Shown: positions 1 through 7,508 of the stretch, piece after piece
How the letters are laid out: every line of letters starts with the position of its first letter
Position numbering within the stretch: position 1 is the first letter of the stretch
NCBI GenBank assembly: GCA_900772835.1
Contig: CAAGSA010000094.1
Location: 1-13,269, forward strand
DNA length: 13,269 nt
Origin: an uncultured Prevotella sp.
GTDB lineage: Bacteria > Bacteroidota > Bacteroidia > Bacteroidales > Bacteroidaceae
Reading direction: 5' to 3'
Notes under the pieces: generated by a model
What the model was told of the DNA's origin: nothing
The model's input: the letters and a program-made list of their open reading frames with translations, nothing else
Database searches by the model: none
Translations under genes and position numbers: made by a program

Positions 1-29
1 GAGAGGGACTAATGTTTCTCTCTTTTTTT
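1..29 (+). terminator. Rho-independent terminator of an upstream gene outside the window
   Basis: GAGAGGGAC (1-9) pairs with GTTTCTCTC (14-22) through nine pairs, two of them G-U, around a TAAU loop. Seven T residues follow at 23-29. This is the form of an intrinsic terminator for a + strand gene lying just left of the window. The stem may extend past the window edge, so its true length cannot be judged. Confidence 0.6.
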
Positions 30-72
30 GTATTGCTTCTGAATATCAACCTTTATGCAATAACCAGCTCTT

Positions 73-91
73 TGGAGGCTTCGCGCCTCCA
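73..91. repeat. Perfect inverted repeat (hairpin) beyond the envC-like gene
   Basis: TGGAGGC (73-79) and GCCTCCA (85-91) form a perfect 7-bp stem with a 5-nt loop. A weaker stem follows at once: CCGCA (93-97) with TGCGG (109-113), then TGTTTTT. Neither is a strong terminator for the minus-strand gene ending at 251, because no T run follows the 73-91 stem on that strand. The second could be a weak + strand terminator. The rest of 30-250 shows nothing recognisable. Confidence 0.4.
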
Positions 92-250
92 GCCGCATCG
101 CAAACCTCTGCGGTGTTTTTCATAGTTTTTACGGCTTGAGAATCACCTCAGAGTGTTGCACTTCTATTTGGAAATCGCGAAATCACATCTTCTTTTATGG
201 GGAAAGGCTCAACCTGTATCTGTCATCTTGCGAGCCAGACCTTGCATATA

Positions 251-1924
251 CTACCTTGCGAGCCATGCCTCCGGATTCAGACTTGCCGACTGATGGTAGA
301 GGCGGAACTGCAGAATATTGCCCTTGAGCGAGCCTATTGTCTGACGGGTGCTCACCTTCTGTCCCTGATGTACGCTCACGGACGAGAGATTGCCATAGAA
401 AGAGATGTAATTGCCGTGACGCACCAGGACTGCCCATATTCCGCTGCCCAAGTTTGCCACCTTTGTCACCTCGCCGTCGAATATCGCACGGGCAGCACCG
501 CCACTCTGTATGGTTATACCCTTGCTGTCGAGACGCACATTCGAAAGTCCTTCCACATTATACTGCCCATAGTGGGTGATTATGCGACAGCCGCCGCTCA
601 CGGGCATAGGCAGTCTGCCACGGTTGCCCTCAAATGTGCGGTTCAGTGCGCGGTCGGCACTGCTCACCATTTCCGCCTCCTTCTGCTCCTTCTTTGCCTT
701 TGCCAGCTCCTGCTCGCGGCGCTGCTTGTCCACTGTTGCCTTGCGCTCGGCAGCCTCGCGGTCAGCCTTTGCCTTACGTGCTGCCTGCTCACGCCTGTTC
801 TGCTCCTCGGCAGACGCCCTGCGTGCGGCAGCCTCGCGAGCCTCAGCCTTGAGGCGCGCCTCGCGCTCCCTTGCCTCCTGTATCCGGCGGGCATTCTCGC
901 GTGCGGCTGCCTCTGCGGCTGCCTTCTTGCGTGCCAGTTCTTCTTCGCGTCTGCGCTTTGCCTCGGCAGCAGCGGCGGCCTTTCTGCGAGCCTCCTCTGC
1001 GGCACGCGCCTTTGCCTTTGCCACTTCCTCCGCAATGAGTTTGTCTATCTGGGCGTTCAGGGCTGCGTCTTTCTTGCGCTGGTCGTTGATAACAATCTGT
1101 ATGGTTTTCTGCTGCTTCTGCAACGAGCTAACCATCTTCTGCTGCTCTTCCTGCTTGCCATGCAGCACGGCTTGTTCCTGTCTGCCTTTGTTCAGCAGGG
1201 TATTCTTTTCCATTTTGACGCTCTCCAGCTGCTTGTGCTTGTTGTTCACCTGGTCTTGCTTTGCCCTCACGAGTTCGCCCTGCGCTTTCTGATAGGTGGC
1301 GTATTCGCGTACAAAACGCATTCTCCGATACATCTGCGTGAGACTCTTGGCACTGAATATAAACATCAGCTTGTCCTGTATCGTACGGTTCTTTGCCAGA
1401 TAGCGCATCGATTTCACGTATTTCGCCTTACGGTCTTCGAGCTGCTGCTCCAAGGTGGAAAGCTGCGAACGAAGCATGGATATGTTCCCCTCGATGTGGT
1501 GGATGTCCTGCTGTATGCCGTCGATTGACTTCTGGCGCTGGTCTATCTCGCTGTTTATTACGAGGAGGTCGCCAAGACGCTTCTTCACGTCTTCCTTGTT
1601 GGCACGCAGAAGACGCTCCTGCTCCTTTATCTTCTTCCGCACTGCGGCGCGCTGGTTCTGCAGTCCGCGTATCGAAGCGTTGGTGTAGACGGGAGCCTTG
1701 CCCTGTCTTTTTTTCTTCGCCGCGGTATTTTTTCTACCCTTCTGGGCAGATGTCTTGCCTTTCTGCACGGCTGTCCTTTTTCTCTGCGCCGAAGTGGAGC
1801 GCGCCGCCTGCTTCCTGGCAACGGCTGTTCCCTTCGAATTGCCTTTTGTCTGTCCGTTGCCCTGCGAATAAGGCACGAATGCCATGGCAACAGCAGCGAT
1901 GAATATAAGAATAATACGGTTCAT
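251..1924 (-). CDS. EnvC-like murein hydrolase activator (coiled coil plus degenerate LytM/M23 domain)
   Basis: The 557-residue product is probably a periplasmic activator of peptidoglycan amidases in cell division. It starts with a signal peptide (hydrophobic residues 4-18). A Lys/Arg/Gln/Ala-rich basic stretch follows at about 24-78, then an EnvC-type coiled coil (about 84-300) that continues as an Ala/Arg/Glu-rich helix to about 418. The C-terminal LytM/M23 fold is at about 440-555, with recognisable blocks such as RAIFDGEV, VRHGNYIS and GQKVSTRQTIGS. The zinc-binding and catalytic positions of active M23 peptidases appear lost: the HxxxD region reads SKGITIQ, the YAHL histidine is replaced in YGNL, and the HLHF motif reads ILQFRL. 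E. coli EnvC is likewise degenerate and activates AmiA and AmiB rather than cutting peptidoglycan itself, so I infer activator function. It is the last gene of the dut block, 72 bp after the DUF4292 gene, and its amidase partner is not in the window. No Shine-Dalgarno is visible. Confidence 0.88.
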   Translation of the reverse strand: MNRIILIFIAAVAMAFVPYSQGNGQTKGNSKGTAVARKQAARSTSAQRKRTAVQKGKTSAQKGRKNTAAKKKRQGKAPVYTNASIRGLQNQRAAVRKKIKEQERLLRANKEDVKKRLGDLLVINSEIDQRQKSIDGIQQDIHHIEGNISMLRSQLSTLEQQLEDRKAKYVKSMRYLAKNRTIQDKLMFIFSAKSLTQMYRRMRFVREYATYQKAQGELVRAKQDQVNNKHKQLESVKMEKNTLLNKGRQEQAVLHGKQEEQQKMVSSLQKQQKTIQIVINDQRKKDAALNAQIDKLIAEEVAKAKARAAEEARRKAAAAAEAKRRREEELARKKAAAEAAARENARRIQEAREREARLKAEAREAAARRASAEEQNRREQAARKAKADREAAERKATVDKQRREQELAKAKKEQKEAEMVSSADRALNRTFEGNRGRLPMPVSGGCRIITHYGQYNVEGLSNVRLDSKGITIQSGGAARAIFDGEVTKVANLGSGIWAVLVRHGNYISFYGNLSSVSVHQGQKVSTRQTIGSLKGNILQFRLYHQSASLNPEAWLAR

Positions 1925-1996
1925 TATCTTTGTTTATGTTAGTTCCTGCATGATGCTCCGCCTGCATAAGGAGGGTATCGCCTCATGCAGACTATG

Positions 1997-2944
1997 TTAC
2001 ATACTACCCAATTTACCGAGTATTTCCTGCAGCCCCACCTGTCTATACTTCGATGAAACCGTGGTTTTTGCTTCCCAACTTGAATCCGTGCCCAGTGTGT
2101 TGAGCTGCAAGCGGAGCGACATCTTACCTGCATTCCTTATCGCTTTCGTAGCTATTGTGAGGAATATGTCTGAAGGGAAACGCTTTGTCCCCAACTGGCG
2201 GAAAGCGGAATACTTGCAGTTTACGGATGCCCCGTTGTTTGCCCCGTCGCCATACTTTGCGTTCAGCGAGTTTATCAAGCCCGTCTTGCTGTCGGTATTC
2301 CATACGTACGACATGTTTCCGTGGGCAAGTGTGACATCGGTTGTGGATGCTCCCGAGAGCTGTGTCTTGAAGTTTTTCAGCGATGAATCCGTCACTTTTT
2401 GCAATCCCGGCACGAAGAGCTGATTCCAGAACAGCGACTGCAGCATATAGAAATCAAGTCCGTTCTTCTGTAGGAAATCCACATCGGCATACGATGCCTT
2501 CACGTATTCCTTATGGATTCTGTCGATGAGCAGCACATAGTCCTTGGTGAACTCCAAGCGTCCTGCCTCCATAATGCCGAAGGGGGTAATCTGTATCCGT
2601 ATCACCTCGTCGCGCCTCATATAGAGCGAACCACCTACGGAGATGTCGTTGCTTCCCGTATTTATAGACACCTTTATCTTCGACACGATGTTCTTGCTGT
2701 ACACGGCGTTGTCCGACACCTTGCGCAGATAATTCATCTGGGCGAGTGCAGCAGCGCCTGCGTCCGTTCCCGTACCGCCAGTCTTGGCACTGCCAGAACC
2801 GGTATGTCCACTGCCTGTGTTCTTGGTTTCAGCAACTGTCGCCTGGCTTCGATCGGCCACCACCCTCTTTGTTCCGCATGATGCAGCAAGCATCATCATT
2901 GCCGCGAAAGCGGCAGCTGTAACTATGTTCTTGTTCCGTTTCAT
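1997..2944 (-). CDS. DUF4292-family outer-membrane lipoprotein, possibly LolB-like
   Basis: The 315-residue product is a lipoprotein: basic N-terminus, hydrophobic segment (residues 8-21) and lipobox LAASC with the lipidated Cys at 23. A Gly/Ser/Thr-rich linker (about 40-65) leads into a domain that I recognise as DUF4292 from its overall pattern, including VSINTGSNDISVGGSLYMRR, ITPFGIMEAGRLEFT and the ending GLQEILGKLG. The family is found in Bacteroidota and its beta-rich fold has been compared with LolA/LolB, so a role in receiving or placing lipoproteins is plausible but unproven. I chose ATG at 2944 because it puts the signal sequence at the very N-terminus. An in-frame start at 3079 would add 45 charged residues before the signal peptide and overlap the TPR gene. 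It lies 41 bp after the TPR lipoprotein gene and 72 bp before the EnvC-like gene, which suggests co-transcription. Confidence 0.85.
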   Translation of the reverse strand: MKRNKNIVTAAAFAAMMMLAASCGTKRVVADRSQATVAETKNTGSGHTGSGSAKTGGTGTDAGAAALAQMNYLRKVSDNAVYSKNIVSKIKVSINTGSNDISVGGSLYMRRDEVIRIQITPFGIMEAGRLEFTKDYVLLIDRIHKEYVKASYADVDFLQKNGLDFYMLQSLFWNQLFVPGLQKVTDSSLKNFKTQLSGASTTDVTLAHGNMSYVWNTDSKTGLINSLNAKYGDGANNGASVNCKYSAFRQLGTKRFPSDIFLTIATKAIRNAGKMSLRLQLNTLGTDSSWEAKTTVSSKYRQVGLQEILGKLGSM

Positions 2945-2985
2945 CGTTATTTTTGTTTCTTCCGGTTGTTCTTCCGAACATACCC

Positions 2986-4785
2986 CTACTGTTTGTCCTC
3001 CATCTCTATATATTTCTTCTGTCTTATCTTCGGTTCTATCGCCTTTGCGTCGCCGCCGGCATCTATTGCCTTGCGCCACATCTCCACCGCCTTGTCGGGC
3101 TGCGCCAACATTATATATATATCGCCCGAATGGTCAAGGTACACACTGTTGTTCGTTGTGTCGTTCGCCACAGCCTGATCGATATACACCTGCGCCTCCG
3201 AATATCTCTTCTCGTGGAACAGAATCCAGGCATAAGTGTCGAGATAGACGCTGTTCTGCGGTTCTGCCTTTATCGTCTTGTAGCTCATCTGCTCTGCTCT
3301 CGAGAGGTCGCCTCCCGACACACTGATGTAATAGGCATAGTTGTTCAGACATTCCACATTGTCCTCCTTCCACTGCAGACAGCTGTCGAAGGCGGCATAA
3401 GCCTCATCCACAAATCCCATCCGGTGCAGATAGTCGCCGATATACGAATACATATCCGACACCAGCGACGGTTCGCTCGTTTCCGTAGCCTGCGCCACGC
3501 CCTTTCTGAATATGTCGAGTGCCTTGTCATCCTCGTCCTTCTGCACGTAGGCAACGCCAAGGAAATAATAGAACGCCACCTCGTCGGGATTATACTCTAT
3601 GGCCGGCTTGCAGATGGAGATCATCTCGTCCATCTCCACCTTGCCCCACAGCCTGCGTATCAGCTCTATCCTCGCCCCCTTGTTGTCGGGCGCGATACTG
3701 AGCACCTTGCGCAGTGCCGCCACGATGGTGTCTTCCGGCATTTTCTTCAGCGAGAGGTATGCCACATACATCTCTGCCATATCCGCATTCTTCTGTTCTT
3801 CGGCAAGAATGCGCTTGAACAGCGAGAGAACTTTCGTGCTGTCTCCACCCTGCTGTTCGTTTCTCGCCACTATGTTTCGCAGCACCGACACCTTCGTTTC
3901 TGCATCGGTATGCGAGTTTGAGAGCAGTCCTTCCTCCATCCTGTCAGCGATGGAATCGAGCTTTTCTGCCCTATAGTAGTCGATTATCGACATTTCTGCC
4001 GACAGGTTTTGCGGATCGGTCTTTCTCACTTTCTGCAGTATCGACAGTGCCTGCTGCTTCTCGCCGTTCTGCAGCAGCCAGTTTGCCATCATCACCTGAT
4101 ACGAGAGGTCGTTGGGATAGCGGTCGACGAAATTCTTCAGTGTGCGGAACTCTTCCTTTTTCTTTCCCATCATCGAATAGATGTGCATCTTCGAGAGCAC
4201 CGTCTTCTCGCTCACTCCGTCTGCATCCTCGATGCGGTTCACCGTCGAAATCATCTTGCCGTAGTTCTTGCCTTCGCTGTACAGGCGGAGCAGAATCTGC
4301 AGCACTTCGGTACGGTCGGGGCTCGCCTCATACAGTTTTTCGTATGCCTTTATTGCATTGGCGTAATCCTTTGTCGCCACGTATGTCATGGCGAGACGCT
4401 CCTGATACGTGGTGTTGGCAGGACTAAGCTCGGCGGCGCGCCTCACGTCGGCAATCATCATGCTCCGCGAGTTCAGTCCGTCGTCGTATGCCGAAAGGGC
4501 ATAATACACCTCCGGCGCCGTGGGGCATATCTTCTTGCAGTGCAGCAGCAGCTCATATGCCGCATCGTAGTTGCCAAGCGACTGCTGCTTTGCCGCTTCC
4601 TCATAGAAATAGCGCAGGCGCAACTTGGTGTTATAGTCGATGGAATCCGTAAAAACCTGCGGTTTCATCGAAGCCGAAAGCTTTTTTCCGTCCAACCGTC
4701 CTACACCGTTCCTGCCTGTTCCGCACGCCACGAACACAGCGGCAACGGAAAGCAACAACATAAAAACCGATGCAATTCTCTTCAT
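2986..4785 (-). CDS. Tetratricopeptide-repeat lipoprotein
   Basis: The 599-residue product begins with a lipoprotein signal peptide (MKRIASVFMLLLSVAAVFVA, then Cys21), so it is probably tethered to an envelope membrane. The remainder, about 55-595, is almost wholly alpha-helical TPR-like repeats. Clear units include YDAAYELLLHCKKICPTAP (about 73-91), YANAIKAYEKLYEASPDR (about 141-158), KALDIFRKGV (about 421-430) and the last unit QPDKAVEMWRKAIDAGGDA (about 562-580). TPR arrays bind other proteins and no catalytic motif is visible, so a scaffolding or assembly role in the envelope is the reasonable inference. It sits between dut and the DUF4292 gene on the same strand. Proteins of this size and type next to DUF4292 and EnvC-like genes are, to my knowledge, a recurring arrangement in Bacteroidales. 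The 100-bp leader before its ATG is purine-rich and contains a duplicated 16-bp element. Confidence 0.88.
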   Translation of the reverse strand: MKRIASVFMLLLSVAAVFVACGTGRNGVGRLDGKKLSASMKPQVFTDSIDYNTKLRLRYFYEEAAKQQSLGNYDAAYELLLHCKKICPTAPEVYYALSAYDDGLNSRSMMIADVRRAAELSPANTTYQERLAMTYVATKDYANAIKAYEKLYEASPDRTEVLQILLRLYSEGKNYGKMISTVNRIEDADGVSEKTVLSKMHIYSMMGKKKEEFRTLKNFVDRYPNDLSYQVMMANWLLQNGEKQQALSILQKVRKTDPQNLSAEMSIIDYYRAEKLDSIADRMEEGLLSNSHTDAETKVSVLRNIVARNEQQGGDSTKVLSLFKRILAEEQKNADMAEMYVAYLSLKKMPEDTIVAALRKVLSIAPDNKGARIELIRRLWGKVEMDEMISICKPAIEYNPDEVAFYYFLGVAYVQKDEDDKALDIFRKGVAQATETSEPSLVSDMYSYIGDYLHRMGFVDEAYAAFDSCLQWKEDNVECLNNYAYYISVSGGDLSRAEQMSYKTIKAEPQNSVYLDTYAWILFHEKRYSEAQVYIDQAVANDTTNNSVYLDHSGDIYIMLAQPDKAVEMWRKAIDAGGDAKAIEPKIRQKKYIEMEDKQ

Positions 4786-4787
4786 CT

Positions 4788-4831
4788 CGTTATCTCTATA
4801 TTCTTGTTTTTATCGCGTTATTTCTATATTC
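4788..4831 (-). repeat. Duplicated 16-bp element in the leader of the TPR gene
   Basis: On the minus strand GAATATAGAAATAACG (4831-4816) and GAATATAGAGATAACG (4803-4788) are identical except for one base and start 28 bp apart. The second copy ends two bases before the ATG at 4785, which is the ribosome-binding position. The whole gap 4786-4885 is strongly purine-rich on the minus strand. No TAnnTTTG promoter box is visible in it, so an internal promoter is unlikely. Function is unknown. Confidence 0.5.
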
Positions 4832-4885
4832 CCGTCGTTTTCCCTATTCCTGTTTCCTTCCACAGGGCTTCCTTCTTTTCCTGTT

Positions 4886-5323
4886 CTATTCCACACCCGT
4901 ATGCCCGTATCCTCCGGCACCGCGTTCCGTCTCATCCAGCTCCTCCACTTCGATGAAACCGGCATTTTCGTGCTTTGCTATAACCATCTGCGCTATGCGC
5001 TCACCGTCGTTCACCACGAAATCCTTATCTGAGAAATTCACGAGCAGCACTTTCACCTCGCCACGGTAGTCGGCATCAATCGTGCCCGGAGTATTCAGCA
5101 CCGTTATGCCGTGCTTCAGCGCCAATCCGCTGCGCGGTCTCACCTGCGCCTCGTATCCGGCAGGCAGTGCCATATACAGTGCCGTCGGTATGAGCGCGCG
5201 CTGCATAGGCTTGAGCGTGATGGGTTCATCGATGTTTGCCCTCAAATCCATACCGGCACTCTGCGGTGTGGCATAGCGGGGCAGCGGATGGTGCCCCTTG
5301 TTTATTATTCTAATTTCAATCAT
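4886..5323 (-). CDS. dut: dUTP diphosphatase (dUTPase)
   Basis: The enzyme hydrolyses dUTP to dUMP and pyrophosphate, which keeps uracil out of DNA and supplies dUMP for dTMP synthesis; it is a cytosolic homotrimer. All five conserved dUTPase motifs are present in the 145-residue product: AGMDLRA (23-29), PRSGLA (63-68), GTIDADYRGEV (80-90) with the catalytic Asp, GERIAQMVI (107-115), and the C-terminal RGAGGYGHTG (134-143). The last differs from the usual RGxGGFGSTG by Tyr for the stacking Phe and His for Ser. Length is typical for the trimeric family. I chose the ATG at 5323 because MIEIRIINKG matches usual dUTPase starts. The upstream in-frame ATG at 5389 would add 22 residues without family support. 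It appears to be the first gene of the minus-strand block and is divergent from the helicase. Confidence 0.97.
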   Translation of the reverse strand: MIEIRIINKGHHPLPRYATPQSAGMDLRANIDEPITLKPMQRALIPTALYMALPAGYEAQVRPRSGLALKHGITVLNTPGTIDADYRGEVKVLLVNFSDKDFVVNDGERIAQMVIAKHENAGFIEVEELDETERGAGGYGHTGVE

Positions 5324-5328
5324 AACTG

Positions 5329-5336
5329 CAAAAATA
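5329..5336 (-). promoter_or_regulatory. Candidate -7 promoter box for dut
   Basis: On the minus strand TATTTTTG matches the Bacteroidota -7 consensus TAnnTTTG and is followed by C as usual. No good TTTG -33 element stands 19-21 bp upstream (the closest is TTAC). If used, transcription would begin at or within a few bases of the dut ATG, giving a leaderless or nearly leaderless mRNA. Confidence 0.35.
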
Positions 5337-5465
5337 ACCATTTCCGCATAAATACGCGTAAGATTAGCCCAATATTTAGCGTTTTTCAACTAATATATAA
5401 TGTTTACAAGCAAAAGATAGCGTGTAATTCGCAAATTATTAGTAACTTAGCACCCAAATTCAGAA

Positions 5466-5513
5466 ATGTTCCCAAAAGAGGGAACAAAATCATTAACATC
5501 ATATTTAATTTGA
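5466..5513 (+). promoter_or_regulatory. Palindrome and overlapping mini-ORF at the helicase start
   Basis: TGTTCCC (5467-5473) and GGGAACA (5480-5486) form a perfect 7-bp inverted repeat around a 6-nt spacer, 24 bp before the helicase start codon. It could be a DNA operator or an RNA hairpin. An ATG at 5466 within it opens a 15-codon reading frame ending in TGA at 5511-5513. That stop overlaps the inferred TTG start of the helicase (5510-5512) in the sequence TTGA, the geometry seen in translational coupling. The palindrome is direct observation; regulation is inference. Confidence 0.4.
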
Positions 5514-7450
5514 AGACATTTGAAGAACTTGGTGTCAGCGAAGAGATTCGCCGCGCCATCACAGAACTGGGCTTTGAATCGCCGATGCCCGTACAGGAAG
5601 AAGTTATCCCCTATCTACTCGGAAACAAAAACGATGTGGTCGCTCTTGCACAGACAGGAACGGGCAAGACCGCCGCATACGGCATCCCCGTGCTGCAGAA
5701 GCTCGACCCCAAAAACCGTTCCACCCAGGCGCTCATCCTCTCGCCCACGAGAGAGCTGTGCCTGCAGATTTCCGACGATCTGAACGACTTCGGAAAATAT
5801 ATCGACGGACTGTACGTGGTGCCCGTATACGGAGGCACCTCGATACAGAACCAGATCCACTCTCTGCGTCACGGCGCACAGGTGATAGTGGCAACGCCGG
5901 GCAGACTCATCGACCTCATGAACCGCGGTGCCGCCAATCTCGACAACGTGCAGAACGTGGTGCTCGACGAGGCTGACGAGATGCTGAACATGGGATTCTC
6001 CGACAGCATAAACGAAATCTTCGACGGCATACACACCGAAGACCGCAACACGCTGCTCTTCTCCGCCACCATGAGCAAGGAAATCGAGAAGATTGCCCAG
6101 AACTATCTGCACAATGCCAAGGAAATCGTGGTGGGCAGCCGCAACGAGGGAGCTGAACACGTGAACCACATATATTATATGGTGAACGCCAAAGACAAAT
6201 ACCTCGCACTGAAGCGCATCGTGGACTTCTACCCCAAAATCTACGCCATCATCTTCTGCCGCACCAAACGCGAAACGCAGGAGATTGCCGACAAGCTGAT
6301 ACACGACGGCTATAACGCCGAGTCGCTGCACGGCGACCTCTCGCAGCAGCAGCGCGACCTGACGATGCAGAAGTTCCGCCAGCATCTCACACAGCTGCTC
6401 GTTGCCACCGACGTGGCTGCGCGCGGACTCGACGTCGACGACCTCTCGCACGTCATAAACTACGGCCTGCCCGACGACACCGAGAGCTACACCCACCGCA
6501 GCGGACGAACCGGCCGCGCCGGAAAGAACGGCACGTCCATATCCATCATCCACTCGCGCGAACGCGGCAAGATGCGCGCCATCGAAAAGGTGATACAGAA
6601 GGACTTCGTGGAGGGAAAAATCCCATCGCCCGAGGAGATATGCAAGAAGCAGCTCTACAAGGTGATGGACCAGATAGTGAAAGCCGACGTGAACGAGGAG
6701 GAAATCGAACCGTTCATGGCCGACATCAACCGCTATTTCGAATACATCGACAAGGAGGACATCATAAAGAAAATCGTGAGCATGGAGTTCGGCAAGTTCC
6801 TTGCCTACTATGCCGACGCACCCGAAATCCTGCCGCCCTCGGCATCGGGCAAGGGCGAGAAACGCGAGCGCAACAGCCGCAGACGCGGCGAGGGCGGCAA
6901 GCGCGAACCGCACAAGGCGGAGCCGGGCTACAAGAAACTGTTCATAAACCTCGGCAAGAAGGACGGATTCTATCCGGGCGAGATTATGCAATACCTGAAC
7001 CGCAACATACGCGGCAGACAGGAGGTGGGACACATCGACCTACTGGAACGCTTCTGCTACATAGAGGTGCCGGAGAACGACGCGCAGAAGGTGATGCGCG
7101 CCATCGACGGAACGACCTACAAGGGGCGCGACGTGCGCTGCAACGATGCCGAAGACACAGGCAAGCCTGCTGCCCGGCGCACGCCAAGGGCTGCGAAACC
7201 CGACGGCAGAAATGCCGACAAGCCGGCGCGACGCGGCAGAAAGAGCGATGAAACCGCCGATTTCGGCAAATTCGAGAAGAAATCCAAGCGCACCGCCAAG
7301 AAACAGGACAACGGTGCCGCAACCATTCAGGACAACGGCGACGAGACCGACTGGAGACAGTTCTTCCGCAACGACAACGTGAAACTCGTGGGCGACGAAC
7401 CCGATTTCAGCGAAGAGGGATGGGCACGCCGCCATCCGAAGAAAAAATAA
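5510..7450 (+). CDS. DEAD-box ATP-dependent RNA helicase, DeaD/CsdA type
   Basis: The 646-residue product unwinds RNA duplexes using ATP and probably acts in ribosome assembly, cold adaptation or mRNA decay. All core motifs are present: Q motif (F22, Q29), Walker A AQTGTGKT (47-54), PTREL (79-83), TPGR (129-132), DEAD (153-156), SAT (185-187), ARGLD (304-308) and HRSGRTGR (329-336). A basic linker (about 447-470) leads to a DbpA-type RNA-binding domain (about 472-545), a second basic stretch, and a tail ending GWARRHPKKK. The start is inferred: the frame is open further upstream but has no nearby ATG, and TTG at 5510 gives MKTFEELGVS, the usual beginning of Bacteroidota homologues. An ATG at 5111 would place over 130 non-conserved residues antisense to dut. 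Two hairpin terminators follow. No good promoter was found in 5324-5509; TAACTTAG at 5443 is a one-mismatch -7 box without a -33 element. Confidence 0.93.
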   Translation: MKTFEELGVSEEIRRAITELGFESPMPVQEEVIPYLLGNKNDVVALAQTGTGKTAAYGIPVLQKLDPKNRSTQALILSPTRELCLQISDDLNDFGKYIDGLYVVPVYGGTSIQNQIHSLRHGAQVIVATPGRLIDLMNRGAANLDNVQNVVLDEADEMLNMGFSDSINEIFDGIHTEDRNTLLFSATMSKEIEKIAQNYLHNAKEIVVGSRNEGAEHVNHIYYMVNAKDKYLALKRIVDFYPKIYAIIFCRTKRETQEIADKLIHDGYNAESLHGDLSQQQRDLTMQKFRQHLTQLLVATDVAARGLDVDDLSHVINYGLPDDTESYTHRSGRTGRAGKNGTSISIIHSRERGKMRAIEKVIQKDFVEGKIPSPEEICKKQLYKVMDQIVKADVNEEEIEPFMADINRYFEYIDKEDIIKKIVSMEFGKFLAYYADAPEILPPSASGKGEKRERNSRRRGEGGKREPHKAEPGYKKLFINLGKKDGFYPGEIMQYLNRNIRGRQEVGHIDLLERFCYIEVPENDAQKVMRAIDGTTYKGRDVRCNDAEDTGKPAARRTPRAAKPDGRNADKPARRGRKSDETADFGKFEKKSKRTAKKQDNGAATIQDNGDETDWRQFFRNDNVKLVGDEPDFSEEGWARRHPKKK

Positions 7451-7471
7451 GCGAAAAACTTGATTTTATAC

Positions 7472-7500
7472 AAAAAGCGCGGTTTCATCGCGCTTTTTTT
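7472..7500 (+). terminator. Rho-independent terminator of the helicase gene
   Basis: AAAAAGCGCG (7472-7481) pairs perfectly with CGCGCTTTTT (7489-7498) around a 7-nt loop, 21 bp after the helicase stop, and the T run continues to 7500 and, after one G, to 7506. The symmetric A and T tracts mean it could also stop transcripts arriving on the minus strand. Confidence 0.85.
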
Positions 7501-7508
7501 GTTTTTGC

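Noticed and set aside
197..1528. 443-codon + strand frame opposite the EnvC-like gene
   Set aside because: It is Leu/Cys-rich, resembles no family, and mirrors the Ala/Arg/Glu-rich helix of the real gene in antisense register.
2953..4956. Two + strand frames of more than 310 codons opposite the TPR gene
   Set aside because: They are antisense shadows of the TPR array, with no signal or domain of their own.
5111..5509. N-terminal extension of the helicase to an ATG at 5111
   Set aside because: It would run antisense through conserved dUTPase codons and add residues unlike any helicase; TTG at 5510 fits the family start.
5615..7033. 472-codon minus-strand frame opposite the helicase
   Set aside because: The helicase has all its motifs on the other strand; the antisense product is Val/Leu/His-rich without recognisable domains, as expected from codon bias.
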